From: an uncultured Oleispira sp.
Lineage (GTDB): Bacteria; Pseudomonadota; Gammaproteobacteria; Pseudomonadales; Oceanobacteraceae
DNA length: 64,000 bases
NCBI GenBank assembly: GCA_913019965.1
Contig: CAJVZR010000012.1
Location: 1 to 64,000 of the forward strand
Direction of reading: 5' to 3'
Every line of letters starts with the position of its first letter. Within the stretch, counting starts at the first letter, position 1. The position numbers were made by a program, and so were the translations under genes. Below the pieces are notes generated by a model. It was not told the DNA's origin. It was given only the letters and a program-made list of their open reading frames with translations, and did no database searches. Shown here one piece after another: positions 8,193-16,961 of this stretch.

Positions 8193-10265
8193 TTACTTTA
8201 AAATTAACTTATTGGCCAATACGCTGGCACGGCCATTTTGACCACCGGCATGTGTCACTCGTTTTAGGCCATCGTTATCACTATCGCCATCATCACTACT
8301 GATACCATCAGCAGTGAGTAAAATATGCTCTCCGGTATCGCCAATGGGTTCAGCTAACTGTAATCCAGGTTGGCTCTCTTTACCGGAGACAACCAAGCGG
8401 AACCAGGCACTGTAACGATTAACAAGCTGTTGAAGCTCTAGCGCCGGAATAGCTTCTGTTGAATTATTTTTTAAATGCAAAATAGTTTCACGCATAGCAG
8501 ACGAAATTGCCGCCACACTCCAAGGGGTATAGTGCGCTTCCCCTTCGATAGCCCAGGTCCCTATTTTAGGATCAAAATAATACTGCTCAAGGCTAAGATA
8601 TATTTTTCTAGCTTGCTGGCGATAAACTTCAGTTTTTGTCGCTAGAAATGCAGCACTTAAACCACGAATAGCGGCAAACTGAGTATCAATTGAATAGGAC
8701 CCTTGAATACTAAGACTACCATCGCTTTTGGAAATCACCGCACTATCCGCAATTAAACCCTGCTTATTTTGCAATCGCTGAATGATGAAGTCCGCTTGCT
8801 GTTTCATTAGACTTAGCGCTAACTTTCCTTGTGGTGTATGTAACCGAGAAGCGGCTGAACTAGCCGAAGCATACCCCACTGGTAAAGCATCTTGAGCACG
8901 CTGAAAAATAGATAGCGCGACTATACTATAGGCCGCATCATAGGCCGTCACTTTTTTATTCTTAGTGTGCTTAGCAGCAGTATTCTCTAAATCATACTGG
9001 TCGATAAAAGTGCCGAATTGTTTATTAAAATGAAGGCTGACCAAGTTCTTAAAAACCGCATTAGATAAATTGCTCGCCATAGAAAATGCATCATTAGCAA
9101 GCACGTCATTACTTTTATTTTCATCGCGATTCAAAGGTTTAGTCGCAGCAAAAGGCGCACCATCAAATACCGCAGCAAAGCCTGGGTTTTGCGCTGTATT
9201 TGCAAAGCGCTGATCACTGAAAGCAAAATATTCACTCAGTGGCCATAAAAGCATCCAGTTATCACGTAATTGAGAACTTGAGTCAAGAATACTGAACTGA
9301 GCAATACCAGGCTTACCTTTTATACTCTTGCTTACAGCGTTGATTGCATGGGGAAACCAAATGGGAGATTTTTCTGGGTCATAATCAGGCGTGATGGTTT
9401 GACCTAATGCCTTGCCGTTATAACCCAACTCTTGCTGCAGGTATTGAAGTTTCTCTAACGACAATTCAGTTAAAATCAATCCGTTCATGCCATCTACCGC
9501 AGAAACACCCAAAGCATAATCCTTACTCTGATCCATCTTGCTGCTAATCGCTTCAACTTCTTCATCTTCAGCCGCGGTATGCATACCGCCTAAAAAGTCC
9601 TGTGACCACATCACTTCTTTCAGCAGTAATGCACCCATCGCTGCCGGTTCAATAATTTGTTTGTCTTTATCTTTTACCCAGACCAGGCTTTTATAATCTT
9701 GAACGTAAGCTGGGATGGTACTGCTTTTTTCAATTAAACTTTCACCTGCGCCATACCATTGGATCACTTCTTCAGCGACCTTGGAACTGTCCACTGGCTG
9801 GGCAAACTCAGGGGTTCCTGTACGATAAGGTAAAGAGATGAGATTAAGATTTTTTGCCAACTGATCTGTCGGCAGCTCAACCGCCTTAGCTAGTGTGGCT
9901 AAATAAGTACTTAGGGCCTTTTCACTGCCACCCCGCTGCTGATGGCGTAGCCCATTAAGGTAATTGAGGCCAAGACCCGAGCGATAATTCAACTCGTACA
10001 TCGCTTCTTCAGAAAACTCGTAGCTTTCTATACCGGTGATGTAGTCAAACTCTGTCGGTTGGTTTTGCTCATTAGGATCGAGAACATCTAAATCAAGCCC
10101 TAAACTTTCAGCGAGTGGTTCACCCGACAACTCTAGCTCGGTATAGGCTAGCATGTTCGCCGCAGTGTGGAATTTGTAGTCGGCAATTTCAGCCGCGTAG
10201 CTATTAAAACTGATTACGCTGATAAACAGCCCTATATTGGACGCACAACTGATCGAATACTTCAT
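8193..10265 (-). CDS. Exported protein of unknown function, first gene of the multiheme cytochrome unit
   Basis: I do not recognise this family. The chosen ATG at 10265 follows AGAGGTGAGT, a good ribosome binding site, and gives a protein of about 690 residues; a longer form starting at 10292 is less likely. A signal peptide ends after NSYAA. The mature part is soluble and helix-rich, with Ala-rich repeats in the second half (for example around SIDTQFAAIRGLSAAFLA), which could be an alpha/alpha-barrel. Near the C-terminus a DSDNDG stretch resembles a calcium-binding loop. It is 83 bp upstream of the small membrane protein and is preceded by a Fur-box candidate. Confidence 0.7.
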   Translation of the reverse strand: MKYSISCASNIGLFISVISFNSYAAEIADYKFHTAANMLAYTELELSGEPLAESLGLDLDVLDPNEQNQPTEFDYITGIESYEFSEEAMYELNYRSGLGLNYLNGLRHQQRGGSEKALSTYLATLAKAVELPTDQLAKNLNLISLPYRTGTPEFAQPVDSSKVAEEVIQWYGAGESLIEKSSTIPAYVQDYKSLVWVKDKDKQIIEPAAMGALLLKEVMWSQDFLGGMHTAAEDEEVEAISSKMDQSKDYALGVSAVDGMNGLILTELSLEKLQYLQQELGYNGKALGQTITPDYDPEKSPIWFPHAINAVSKSIKGKPGIAQFSILDSSSQLRDNWMLLWPLSEYFAFSDQRFANTAQNPGFAAVFDGAPFAATKPLNRDENKSNDVLANDAFSMASNLSNAVFKNLVSLHFNKQFGTFIDQYDLENTAAKHTKNKKVTAYDAAYSIVALSIFQRAQDALPVGYASASSAASRLHTPQGKLALSLMKQQADFIIQRLQNKQGLIADSAVISKSDGSLSIQGSYSIDTQFAAIRGLSAAFLATKTEVYRQQARKIYLSLEQYYFDPKIGTWAIEGEAHYTPWSVAAISSAMRETILHLKNNSTEAIPALELQQLVNRYSAWFRLVVSGKESQPGLQLAEPIGDTGEHILLTADGISSDDGDSDNDGLKRVTHAGGQNGRASVLANKLILK

Positions 10266-10392
10266 ACTCACCTCTAACGAATAAAATACCACAGCTCTGT
10301 TTTCTTACCTTGATTTACAACAGGCTATGAAAGAGCTAAACCTTATTACACATAAATTTCACTGGATTATCTTTCCGAGAAAGTAATGCAAA

Positions 10393-10407
10393 TGATAATT
10401 AATATCA
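10393..10407. promoter_or_regulatory. Fur-box candidate upstream of the multiheme unit
   Basis: TGATAATTAATATCA matches the 7-1-7 Fur core TGATAATNATTATCA at 13 of 14 defined positions, and GATAAT-like hexamers continue to its right. It lies about 128 bp upstream of the start of the 8193-10265 gene and just beyond the end of purT, which is also on the minus strand. The most likely target is therefore the three-gene cytochrome unit. If the match is functional, the unit would be repressed by Fur in iron-replete cells. Confidence 0.5.
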
Positions 10408-10459
10408 ATAGATAATAAAGCTCTTTTTATTCGTTAGTGTGATTCCGTCACTTCAGCGG

Positions 10460-11659
10460 CTAGCTCAGCTCAACCTTAATCGACTCAATGACAGCCAAAG
10501 CTTTTCGACAAGCATGGCCTACTTCTGTGCCTCTTGCTAACGCAACTCCCATACGGCGCTGTCCAGAAACTTCTGGCTTACCAAATAGGCGCAATTGGGT
10601 ATTGATTTCAGCGAGAGCTTTATCCAAACCTGAGTAATGAATATTGCTGCTTTCCCCTGCCACCAGCAATACCGCCGATGCCGAAGGTCCGTGCTGAACG
10701 ATATTAGGGATAGGTAAACCTAAAATAGCGCGTACGTGCAAAGCAAATTCGGATAAGTCTTGAGAGATTAAAGTCACTAAGCCCGTATCATGGGGACGAG
10801 GCGATACTTCACTAAAAATAACATCATCACCTTTAATGAATAGCTCAACTCCAAACAGCCCACGGCCACCGAGTTCAGTCGTAACTTTTTCTGCCATTGC
10901 CTGAGCACGCTTAAGGGCAAGATCAGACATGGCTTGAGGCTGCCAAGATTCTTGGTAATCACCGTTTTCTTGACGATGGCCAATCGGCTGGCAAAAGCTT
11001 GTTAAAAGCTCCCCTTGCTCATTATTATGACGAATGGTTAACAGAGTAATTTCATAATCAAAATCGACAAAACCTTCAACAATGACCTTGCCAGCCCCCG
11101 CACGTCCACCTTCTTGTGCATAATCCCAAGCGGCATCAATTTCACTCAAGCTTTTCAAAGTACTCTGACCTTTGCCAGAAGAACTCATAATCGGTTTAAC
11201 AACACAAGGCACCTTGATTTCATTTACCGCAGCAACAAAATCTTCCTTAGTGCCGGCAAAAATATAAGGGGACGTTGGAATTTCTAACGTTTCCGCCGCT
11301 AAACGACGAATACCTTCACGATTCATCGTCAGCTGAGTCGCCCGAGCGCTAGGTATAACATTAAAACCCTGTTGCTCTAGATCCGCTAAGGTATCCGTCG
11401 CAATCGCTTCTATTTCGGGAATAATATAATCGGGTTGTTCGTCTTTGATGATTTGCTCTAATGCTGGGCCATCAAGCATGCTTAACGTATAACTACGATC
11501 AGCAACCTGCATAGCAGGGGCATTATCATAACGGTCTAAGGCAATGACTTCACAACCCAAACGTTGAAACTCAATGGCAACTTCTTTACCTAATTCCCCA
11601 GCACCACACAATAAAACCTTTGTCGCGGAGCTCGAAAAAGGGGTCCCAATGGTTGTCAT
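10460..11659 (-). CDS. purT: Formate-dependent phosphoribosylglycinamide formyltransferase (GAR transformylase 2)
   Basis: The 399-residue ATP-grasp enzyme has the full PurT layout. The N-terminal pre-ATP-grasp domain has [17 protein letters not shown]. The central ATP-grasp fold contains [14 protein letters not shown] and the metal-binding [15 protein letters not shown]. The C-terminal PurK-like cap has [18 protein letters not shown]. It adds formate to GAR with ATP in purine synthesis in the cytoplasm. Length is within 10 residues of the E. coli enzyme. No obvious PurR site is seen upstream. It lies at the end of a minus-strand run of small genes (DUF1289, gamma-carbonic anhydrase, Nudix). 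Confidence 0.97.
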   Translation of the reverse strand: MTTIGTPFSSSATKVLLCGAGELGKEVAIEFQRLGCEVIALDRYDNAPAMQVADRSYTLSMLDGPALEQIIKDEQPDYIIPEIEAIATDTLADLEQQGFNVIPSARATQLTMNREGIRRLAAETLEIPTSPYIFAGTKEDFVAAVNEIKVPCVVKPIMSSSGKGQSTLKSLSEIDAAWDYAQEGGRAGAGKVIVEGFVDFDYEITLLTIRHNNEQGELLTSFCQPIGHRQENGDYQESWQPQAMSDLALKRAQAMAEKVTTELGGRGLFGVELFIKGDDVIFSEVSPRPHDTGLVTLISQDLSEFALHVRAILGLPIPNIVQHGPSASAVLLVAGESSNIHYSGLDKALAEINTQLRLFGKPEVSGQRRMGVALARGTEVGHACRKALAVIESIKVELS

Positions 11660-11680
11660 ATTTTTTCCAAATTCTTATTG

Positions 11681-11914
11681 TTAAAATTTCATCATATTGC
11701 CGCTCGAGTTTTCTCGCTCGGCTACTTTTTTCATCACATCTTTTCGTTCTTCATTATTCATCGCACCCCATTTGCAAATTTCATCACAAGTACGATAGCA
11801 ACCTAAGCAAACATCTTGCTCATCTAAACAACAGATATGCACACAAGGAGATTTTACGACCTCGGCCGTTTGTGGTTTTTTCTCTTTCACAACATTACCT
11901 ACTGCTCTCTTCAA
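11681..11914 (-). CDS. DUF1289 family small cysteine-rich protein
   Basis: The 77-residue protein carries the family core SPCVHICCLDEQDVCLGCYR followed by TCDEICKWGAMNNEERKDVM. Cysteines are spaced as in DUF1289 and probably bind zinc or an iron-sulfur centre, although no function is established. It sits 21 bp upstream of purT and 9 bp downstream of the gamma-carbonic anhydrase, so it is likely in one transcription unit with them. Confidence 0.85.
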   Translation of the reverse strand: MKRAVGNVVKEKKPQTAEVVKSPCVHICCLDEQDVCLGCYRTCDEICKWGAMNNEERKDVMKKVAERENSSGNMMKF

Positions 11915-11923
11915 CTTGCCGTT

Positions 11924-12463
11924 TTAAGCTAATACATCTTCAAGATTTAATGGCGTTAGTTCTTTCTGGTAACGCTGACCATTTTGAACATAATGATACG
12001 CACCTAACTCCAACATCTTTTTTTGCTGATCAGATAACTGCTTCTTAATCACCGCCGGAGAGCCAACGACCATCGAGCCATCCGGTATTTCCATTCCTTC
12101 AGGAATAAAAGTATTGGCACCAATTAAGCAATGACTACCAATTTTAGCGCCATTTAAGATCACCGCATTAATACCAATCAAGGTAAAATCACCCACCTCA
12201 CAGCCATGCACCATAGCATTATGACCTACCGTAACACCCTTGCCTAATGTCAACTTAAAGCCAGGATCGGTATGCAATACGGCCCCATCTTGGACGTTGC
12301 TCTTCTCACCGATGGTGATTACATCGTTATCACCACGAATCACACAGTTAAACCAAATACTGGCATTTTCTTTTAAGACCACAGAGCCAATGATACTGGC
12401 ATTATCAGCGATAAAATGCGCACCTTCGATAACAGGCTTGCGCTCGCCTAATTGGTATAACAT
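11924..12463 (-). CDS. Gamma-carbonic anhydrase family protein (YrdA/PaaY type)
   Basis: The 179-residue protein is a left-handed beta-helix of hexapeptide repeats ([17 protein letters not shown] and the [21 protein letters not shown] region). The three conserved zinc-ligand histidines occur in the positions typical of YrdA-like trimers ([18 protein letters not shown]). Many members have weak or no carbonic anhydrase activity, so the biochemical role is uncertain. The length is normal for the family. It is followed closely by the DUF1289 gene and purT on the same strand. Confidence 0.9.
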   Translation of the reverse strand: MLYQLGERKPVIEGAHFIADNASIIGSVVLKENASIWFNCVIRGDNDVITIGEKSNVQDGAVLHTDPGFKLTLGKGVTVGHNAMVHGCEVGDFTLIGINAVILNGAKIGSHCLIGANTFIPEGMEIPDGSMVVGSPAVIKKQLSDQQKKMLELGAYHYVQNGQRYQKELTPLNLEDVLA

Positions 12464-12489
12464 AAGGTTACTCTTATTATTGTGATGAA

Positions 12490-13074
12490 TTAAAAACGAA
12501 TCGCTATTTCGGCATCAAGATGGTTATTCATCATTTCAGTAATCATCATGGCGGTTAACCCCCAAATACGAAAACCGTCATAGTGAAAACTAGGAATAGA
12601 TATTTTACCACGCTCAAAATAGTCATGAGGCTGAGTATCTAAAAAGAAACGCAACGGCACTTTAAAGACGGCATCCAGCTCATCAAGATTGGCTGTAAAA
12701 GTGATATCGGCAGGAATAATGCCTACGATCGGCGTTACAACATAACCAAAGCGCGAAACAACCTGATCAAGCTCACCGATAACCTTTACATGATGTGATT
12801 GAAGGTTGATTTCTTCTTCAGCTTCACGCAAGGCAGTAAAAACGATATCCGGATCGGTTTCATCACGCTTGCCACCCGCAAAGGCCACTTCACCACTATG
12901 GGTACTTAAATGATCTGCTCGGCGGGTTAATACTAAATGAGGTTCCGCTTCATCAGTAATCGCCACCAAGACTCCTGCCTGAGCTAGACTTGGCTGATCA
13001 ATAGTACGGGCTTCATGCTGCTGCACGCTATTAATTAATTGTTTTAATAATGTCTGACTTGTCATGCTTTCCAT
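12490..13074 (-). CDS. Nudix hydrolase, CoA pyrophosphatase type
   Basis: The 194-residue protein contains the NudL/YeaB-type CoA-pyrophosphatase signature upstream of the Nudix box ([20 protein letters not shown]) and then the box itself, [22 protein letters not shown]. The family cleaves CoA or its derivatives to phosphopantetheine and 3',5'-ADP. An alternative start at ATG 13065 is preceded by GGAAAGC and is equally plausible. It faces a long AT-rich gap upstream and runs into the gamma-carbonic anhydrase gene 27 bp downstream. Confidence 0.9.
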   Translation of the reverse strand: MESMTSQTLLKQLINSVQQHEARTIDQPSLAQAGVLVAITDEAEPHLVLTRRADHLSTHSGEVAFAGGKRDETDPDIVFTALREAEEEINLQSHHVKVIGELDQVVSRFGYVVTPIVGIIPADITFTANLDELDAVFKVPLRFFLDTQPHDYFERGKISIPSFHYDGFRIWGLTAMMITEMMNNHLDAEIAIRF

Positions 13075-13436
13075 TTTACGTCTGATGGCTCAGGGAATAC
13101 AGATAATAATCAGCCAATATTCTTGCTAACGGTTTCTAAATTTAAGCATAACGACTTTTTATTTATATTTTAATGTCATTAAAACTATTTTCTTGAACAC
13201 CAAATGATATTAATTACAGCTAATATATCTCTCGACCGTTCAGTTAACACACTGTTTTTAAACGATTATTTTTAGCATTTTGCTATTAACTGTCTTTTGT
13301 AACACCCCTATTTTTTCAATGTTATCAATTGCTTACCACACGAATACGAGTTACTACAAGATTAAAAAATAGACAATTCTGCGGTAGACTAGTTACATAA
13401 ATTTGCAAATAATTAAATAACTGTAGGAGTAAGTTA
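13075..13436. other. AT-rich gene-free gap between divergent Nudix and DUF3135 genes
   Basis: About 360 bp with very high A+T and no ORF of note. It must contain promoters for both flanking genes, but I could not assign convincing -35/-10 pairs. The right end carries TAGGAG seven bases before the DUF3135 ATG, a strong ribosome binding site. Confidence 0.6.
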
Positions 13437-13763
13437 ATGCTTCCAAACTTTGATGAATTAATGAAACTTGCTCAGCAAGACCCCAATAAACTTGAAGTAT
13501 TGCGCCAGTCTTGGGTGGAAGAAATCATTAATCAAGCCCCTGATCACTTTCAAAGACGTCTTCGTGGATTGCAATTCCAAATTGATATGGAGCGTCAAAA
13601 GGCCAGCAATCCCGTTTCTTCTTGTGTACGAATTTCACAGATGATGCACGAAGGCTTAGCGAATCTTCATCAGGTAATCACTCAACAGCCATTACCTGAA
13701 GACGCTGAAGAAAAAGATTCTCCTGCGGACATTATCCCTTTTCCCCTTGCCATAGCGGAATAA
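13437..13763 (+). CDS. DUF3135 family protein
   Basis: The 108-residue cytoplasmic protein has the DUF3135 pattern: LPNFDELMKLAQQDPNKLE at the N-terminus, then FQRRLRGLQFQIDMER and SSCVRISQMMHEGLANLH. It is predicted helical. No biochemical function is known for the family. It has a strong ribosome binding site (TAGGAG), stands alone with a long upstream AT-rich region and is followed by a classical terminator, so it is a monocistronic gene. Confidence 0.85.
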   Translation: MLPNFDELMKLAQQDPNKLEVLRQSWVEEIINQAPDHFQRRLRGLQFQIDMERQKASNPVSSCVRISQMMHEGLANLHQVITQQPLPEDAEEKDSPADIIPFPLAIAE

Positions 13764-13801
13764 TCGCTTCAAACCTGCAATCTCACCGACTGCTTTTATA
13801 C

Positions 13802-13828
13802 AGCCCACATTAAGATGGGCTTTTTTTT
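13802..13828 (+). terminator. Rho-independent terminator after the DUF3135 gene
   Basis: AGCCCA pairs with TGGGCT around an eight-base loop and runs directly into eight T residues. It is 38 bp after the DUF3135 stop, on the plus strand. Confidence 0.85.
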
Positions 13829-13907
13829 GCTTTGGATTTAGCAGCCATAGCAGATTACACTAGGTTATAAGTCGTTCTTTTCCCCAATATCAGTACGGAT
13901 TTTTGAT

Positions 13908-14474
13908 ATGAAGTTTTGTTCCGAGTGTGCACAGCCCATTAGCCAGGTTATTCCTGAAGGAGATAACCGTGTACGCTATGTCTGCTTGAGTTGCGATACC
14001 GTTCATTATCAAAATCCTCGCATCGTTGCAGGCACCTTACCGATATTTGAAGACAAGGTATTATTATGTAAGCGGGCGATCGAGCCGAGAAAAGGCTATT
14101 GGACATTACCCGCAGGATTCATGGAAAATGGGGAAACGACTGAGCAAGGCGCTATCCGAGAAACCGTTGAAGAAGCGAATGCTAGGGTTATAAACTTACA
14201 GCTCTATACGATGATAGCCGTGCCTCATATTAGCCAAGTTCATATTTTCTTTCAGGGCGAATTGGCCGATTTAAATTTTTCTTGCGGTATAGAAAGCCTA
14301 GAAGTGAAGCTATTTGAAGAAAAGGATATTCCATGGCAAGAACTTGCCTTTCCCACTGTAAGCACAACGCTACGTCGCTACTTTAACGATAGAAAAAATC
14401 AATTAGCCAATAGTCAAACGCCCCTGCCAACGCATGTTTTCGATATATCGATAGAAGACAGGCTAAAGCTATAA
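13908..14474 (+). CDS. Nudix hydrolase with N-terminal zinc ribbon
   Basis: The 188-residue protein begins with a C4 zinc ribbon (CSEC near residue 4, CLSC near residue 27) followed by HYQNPRIVAG, as in NADH-pyrophosphatase-like Nudix proteins. The Nudix box is GFMENGETTEQGAIRETVEE, close to consensus GX5EX7REUXEEXGU. The substrate is not certain; nucleotide-sugar, FAD or NAD-type dinucleotides are possible. Its last 6 bp overlap the convergent NIF3-like gene. Confidence 0.88.
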   Translation: MKFCSECAQPISQVIPEGDNRVRYVCLSCDTVHYQNPRIVAGTLPIFEDKVLLCKRAIEPRKGYWTLPAGFMENGETTEQGAIRETVEEANARVINLQLYTMIAVPHISQVHIFFQGELADLNFSCGIESLEVKLFEEKDIPWQELAFPTVSTTLRRYFNDRKNQLANSQTPLPTHVFDISIEDRLKL

Positions 14475-14810
14475 GCTATTAAAATCTAATAAATTCCAAA
14501 CTTCATAAGCAGGTTCTTCATAAGGGTGAGCTTGCTTTAACCCCTCGACAACTTGCTTAATACAATCTTCTTGGCAAACCATTTCAACTCGATATTCATC
14601 GACTCGGGCTAGCGGTCCGGCAGTATTGTTTGACTTAGGGGCATCACCAATAAAAGGAGTAGATCCGGCTAAAGGGCGGAATTGCCCCTGCCCTAACGTT
14701 TGCCAGCAGCATTGGTCGTAATCACCTATTTTACCCGCTCCCGCTTCAAAAACGGCCTGCTTAACGGATTCTAAATATTGTTCCGGCACAAAAAAGGCAA
14801 GTTTAATCAT
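14469..14810 (-). CDS. NIF3-like / YqfO-type small protein
   Basis: The 113-residue protein matches the stand-alone insert domain found in YqfO/NIF3 proteins: a ferredoxin-like fold starting KLAFFVPEQYLESVKQAVFEAGAGKIGDYD-type, then GQFRPLAGSTPFIG, ending HPYEEPAYEVWNL. The domain is structurally related to PII/CutA-like proteins. Its function is unknown. It converges with the Nudix gene, overlapping by 6 bp. Confidence 0.85.
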   Translation of the reverse strand: MIKLAFFVPEQYLESVKQAVFEAGAGKIGDYDQCCWQTLGQGQFRPLAGSTPFIGDAPKSNNTAGPLARVDEYRVEMVCQEDCIKQVVEGLKQAHPYEEPAYEVWNLLDFNSL

Positions 14811-14851
14811 GGCCCACTCCCTGAAATAATTTCACTTTCCAATGATCGTTA

Positions 14852-15100
14852 TTACGTATTTTTTTCTAAGTCAGAAATGATGAGCATCGCTTGCTTACTA
14901 TCTGCGCCACATACCCACTCTTCAGCACCAAAGTCAGTACAAACCTTTGGCCTTTCAGGCTTACCAAAGATCATACAAAGGTTGTCTTCTCCCAACTGGA
15001 TACAACGCTCCCCTGCGGGTTTACCATCGGGCATTCCAGGAATAGGTGAAGATATTGAAGGGGCGATACAACAAGCACCACAACCAAGCCGACATAACAT
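14852..15100 (-). CDS. YkgJ-type cysteine cluster protein
   Basis: The 82-residue protein contains CRLGCGACC at its N-terminus and further cysteines near residues 33, 42, 54 and 64, the pattern of the YkgJ/CxxCxxCC family thought to bind zinc or an Fe-S cluster. The [17 protein letters not shown] stretch is characteristic of the short form. It lies 41 bp upstream of the NIF3-like gene on the same strand. No function is established. Confidence 0.85.
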   Translation of the reverse strand: MLCRLGCGACCIAPSISSPIPGMPDGKPAGERCIQLGEDNLCMIFGKPERPKVCTDFGAEEWVCGADSKQAMLIISDLEKNT

Positions 15101-15128
15101 AAAACAGTCTCAATAGATTGAACGCACA

Positions 15129-15500
15129 TTAATACCGATAGCGTTGTTTTTGTTCAAGCTTTTCCTGCTTTATTAGCCGGTCAATTGTCAGGTTATAGCG
15201 ATTTGCATAGCGCTTTAATTGATACAACCGCTTTGGGTTTTGCTCAATATTACCCAAAGTACGCCAATTACGATTCAAAGGGCGAATAGAATATTGCTTA
15301 CGAATTTCAGTTTGGCGGTGTGCTTTTATGCCAGGCAATAGCATTTCCTTAGCCAGTTGTACACCGACAAACTCTTTAATACCCTGATGAAAAGCCTGCT
15401 TAGCATCCAACACGGGGTTCGCAATAGCATCGCTTTGGGCTTGAAGATTTGCTGCAAAGATAGTGAAAAGGAAAATCACCTTCAAAAGAGTGTTGACCAT
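15129..15500 (-). CDS. Small exported basic protein, unknown function
   Basis: The 123-residue protein has a clear signal peptide (hydrophobic LLKVIFLFTIFAANLQAQ, cleavage after AQA or LQA). The mature part is basic and helical, with many Arg, Lys and Tyr residues toward the C-terminus. I recognise no domain. It is followed 28 bp later by the YkgJ gene on the same strand and is divergent from the 15642 microprotein gene. Confidence 0.65.
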   Translation of the reverse strand: MVNTLLKVIFLFTIFAANLQAQSDAIANPVLDAKQAFHQGIKEFVGVQLAKEMLLPGIKAHRQTEIRKQYSIRPLNRNWRTLGNIEQNPKRLYQLKRYANRYNLTIDRLIKQEKLEQKQRYRY

Positions 15501-15641
15501 ATAGTGTCCTTTACATCATTTCACTAACCATAGTCCTTACGCGATAAAAAATCTGTTGATATTTGTTACTGACCTTTCTTTATCAGAACAATAATATACA
15601 ATGCCCAGCGCTTCATCTGACTATACAAAAGAGTAGAATAT

Positions 15642-15794
15642 ATGATTAATCCAGTAGCCGTTCAATACATGTCCAAAGAAGAAATCGAACGCCTAATGTA
15701 TAGCTTTAATGCCAGTAAAGGTAATGAAGAAGCTCAAACCTTTGAAGCGTTAGTACGCCGCTTATTAGCTCTCATTGAAGATCAGAAACGCTAA
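15642..15794 (+). CDS. 50-residue microprotein overlapping a pseudouridine synthase gene
   Basis: The ORF ATG 15642 to TAA 15794 encodes 50 residues starting MINPVAVQYMSKEEIERLM and ending in LLALIEDQKR. The sequence is predicted to be one or two amphipathic helices. Its TAA shares an A with the ATG of the next gene (TAATG), the arrangement expected for translational coupling. That coupling, and the absence of stops in a well-formed coding sequence, support it as a real gene. I recognise no family. Confidence 0.65.
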   Translation: MINPVAVQYMSKEEIERLMYSFNASKGNEEAQTFEALVRRLLALIEDQKR

Positions 15795-16504
15795 TGCTGA
15801 AAATCGTTTACAACCACGCTGACTGGATTATTGTAAACAAGCCTACTGGTATCAGTATGCAGCAAGAGCAAGATAACCCTAGCGCTGATAGCTTATTGCA
15901 AAATGCGCTGTCTGAAGTGCAAAAGATTGATAGCCAAACCACTCGCCTATGGCCTGTGCATCGCTTGGACAAAGCCACTTCGGGATTAGTAATATTTGCC
16001 AAAAATGCCAGCGCTGCAGCTGAATTTGGCCGTCTATTTGAACAACACAAGATAGAGAAGCATTATCTAGCCATCGCCTGTGGCAAACCCAAAAAGAAAC
16101 AAGGTTGGGTAAAAGGCGACATGGAGAAGGGACGAAATGGCAGCTGGTTATTAAAACGCAGCCTGAACAAACCCGCGATCACTCACTTTATATCCTGCGC
16201 GATCGAATCAAATACTCCACCGGCTAAACGTTTATATTTGGTTTCACCTAAATCAGGTAAGACCCATCAAATACGTGTTGCGTTGAAAAGCCTTGGCTGT
16301 GCCATATTAGGCGATGCCCGCTATAAAGGTGAACCGGCTAATCGTTGTTACCTACATGCTTTTTCATTGAAATTTGAGTGGCAAGGTGAACAGCAAGCGC
16401 ATATATGCTTACCAACCGCAGACATGCCCACTTCAGAGCCCCAGCAAGATCACTGGCCAATACTGGATGATGTGGAGTTATTAGCGCCTTTTTTTACTAA
16501 TTGA
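15794..16504 (+). CDS. RluA-family pseudouridine synthase
   Basis: The 236-residue protein has the RluA catalytic motif HRLDKATSGLVIFAK with the catalytic Asp near residue 60. The N-terminal IVNKPTGISMQQ and the C-terminal KTHQIRVALKSLGCAILGDARY motif are also present. It isomerises uridine in rRNA or tRNA; the target site is not predictable. No S4 domain is present, which is usual for the short members. It is translationally coupled to the 50-residue ORF upstream and converges with the LETM1-like gene (24-bp overlap). Confidence 0.92.
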   Translation: MLKIVYNHADWIIVNKPTGISMQQEQDNPSADSLLQNALSEVQKIDSQTTRLWPVHRLDKATSGLVIFAKNASAAAEFGRLFEQHKIEKHYLAIACGKPKKKQGWVKGDMEKGRNGSWLLKRSLNKPAITHFISCAIESNTPPAKRLYLVSPKSGKTHQIRVALKSLGCAILGDARYKGEPANRCYLHAFSLKFEWQGEQQAHICLPTADMPTSEPQQDHWPILDDVELLAPFFTN

Positions 16505-16897
16505 TTCTTGAGTACTTGATGCTCGTAAGGCTGAATCCTGCTCATCCTCATAAAAGGCACTCGGCAATACATCAATTCCTAAGCGCTTTCCCAGTTTAAT
16601 AATAAAAGGAATGGTAATCGGTGCAAAAGGTAACGCCGCAAATATACCAATGCCTAAGCCCTTCACCAAGTCGACTAACTGCTCGTTAGCCACCCGCATT
16701 TCGGCATCACTGGCTTCCCCATGGGTAAACTTACGATAAATTAGTAACATTTCACGAGTTTCTTCTTTCTCTTGAGCTAATGCTTTTTTTACCGCTAATA
16801 AATCACGCCTTAAACGCCGTTTTCCTCGCTTATGTCCTACACGAGCCAGCTTAATCGGTGATCGTATAAGATAATAGAGAAATACTCTCATCGACAC
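16481..16897 (-). CDS. LETM1-like domain protein
   Basis: The 138-residue protein has a very basic N-terminal half (RGKRRLRRDLLAVKKALA). A segment follows at about residues 80-118 with GLGIGIFAALPFAPITIPFI and KLGKRLGIDVLPSAF, which strongly resembles the core of LETM1-like bacterial proteins. The hydrophobic stretch is probably membrane-associated. In mitochondria LETM1 is linked to K+/H+ exchange; the bacterial role is unknown. The start ATG at 16897 or 16891 are both possible. Confidence 0.7.
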   Translation of the reverse strand: MSMRVFLYYLIRSPIKLARVGHKRGKRRLRRDLLAVKKALAQEKEETREMLLIYRKFTHGEASDAEMRVANEQLVDLVKGLGIGIFAALPFAPITIPFIIKLGKRLGIDVLPSAFYEDEQDSALRASSTQESISKKRR

Positions 16898-16961
16898 TGA
16901 CTCCTTTATAAATGGATATTAAGTAGGCATTATAACCTGATACTGGCCAATAGCTCATATT

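Noticed and set aside
11620-12048. 142-codon plus-strand ORF
   Set aside because: It is antisense to purT, DUF1289 and the gamma-carbonic anhydrase, which have clear family matches; it is a shadow frame.
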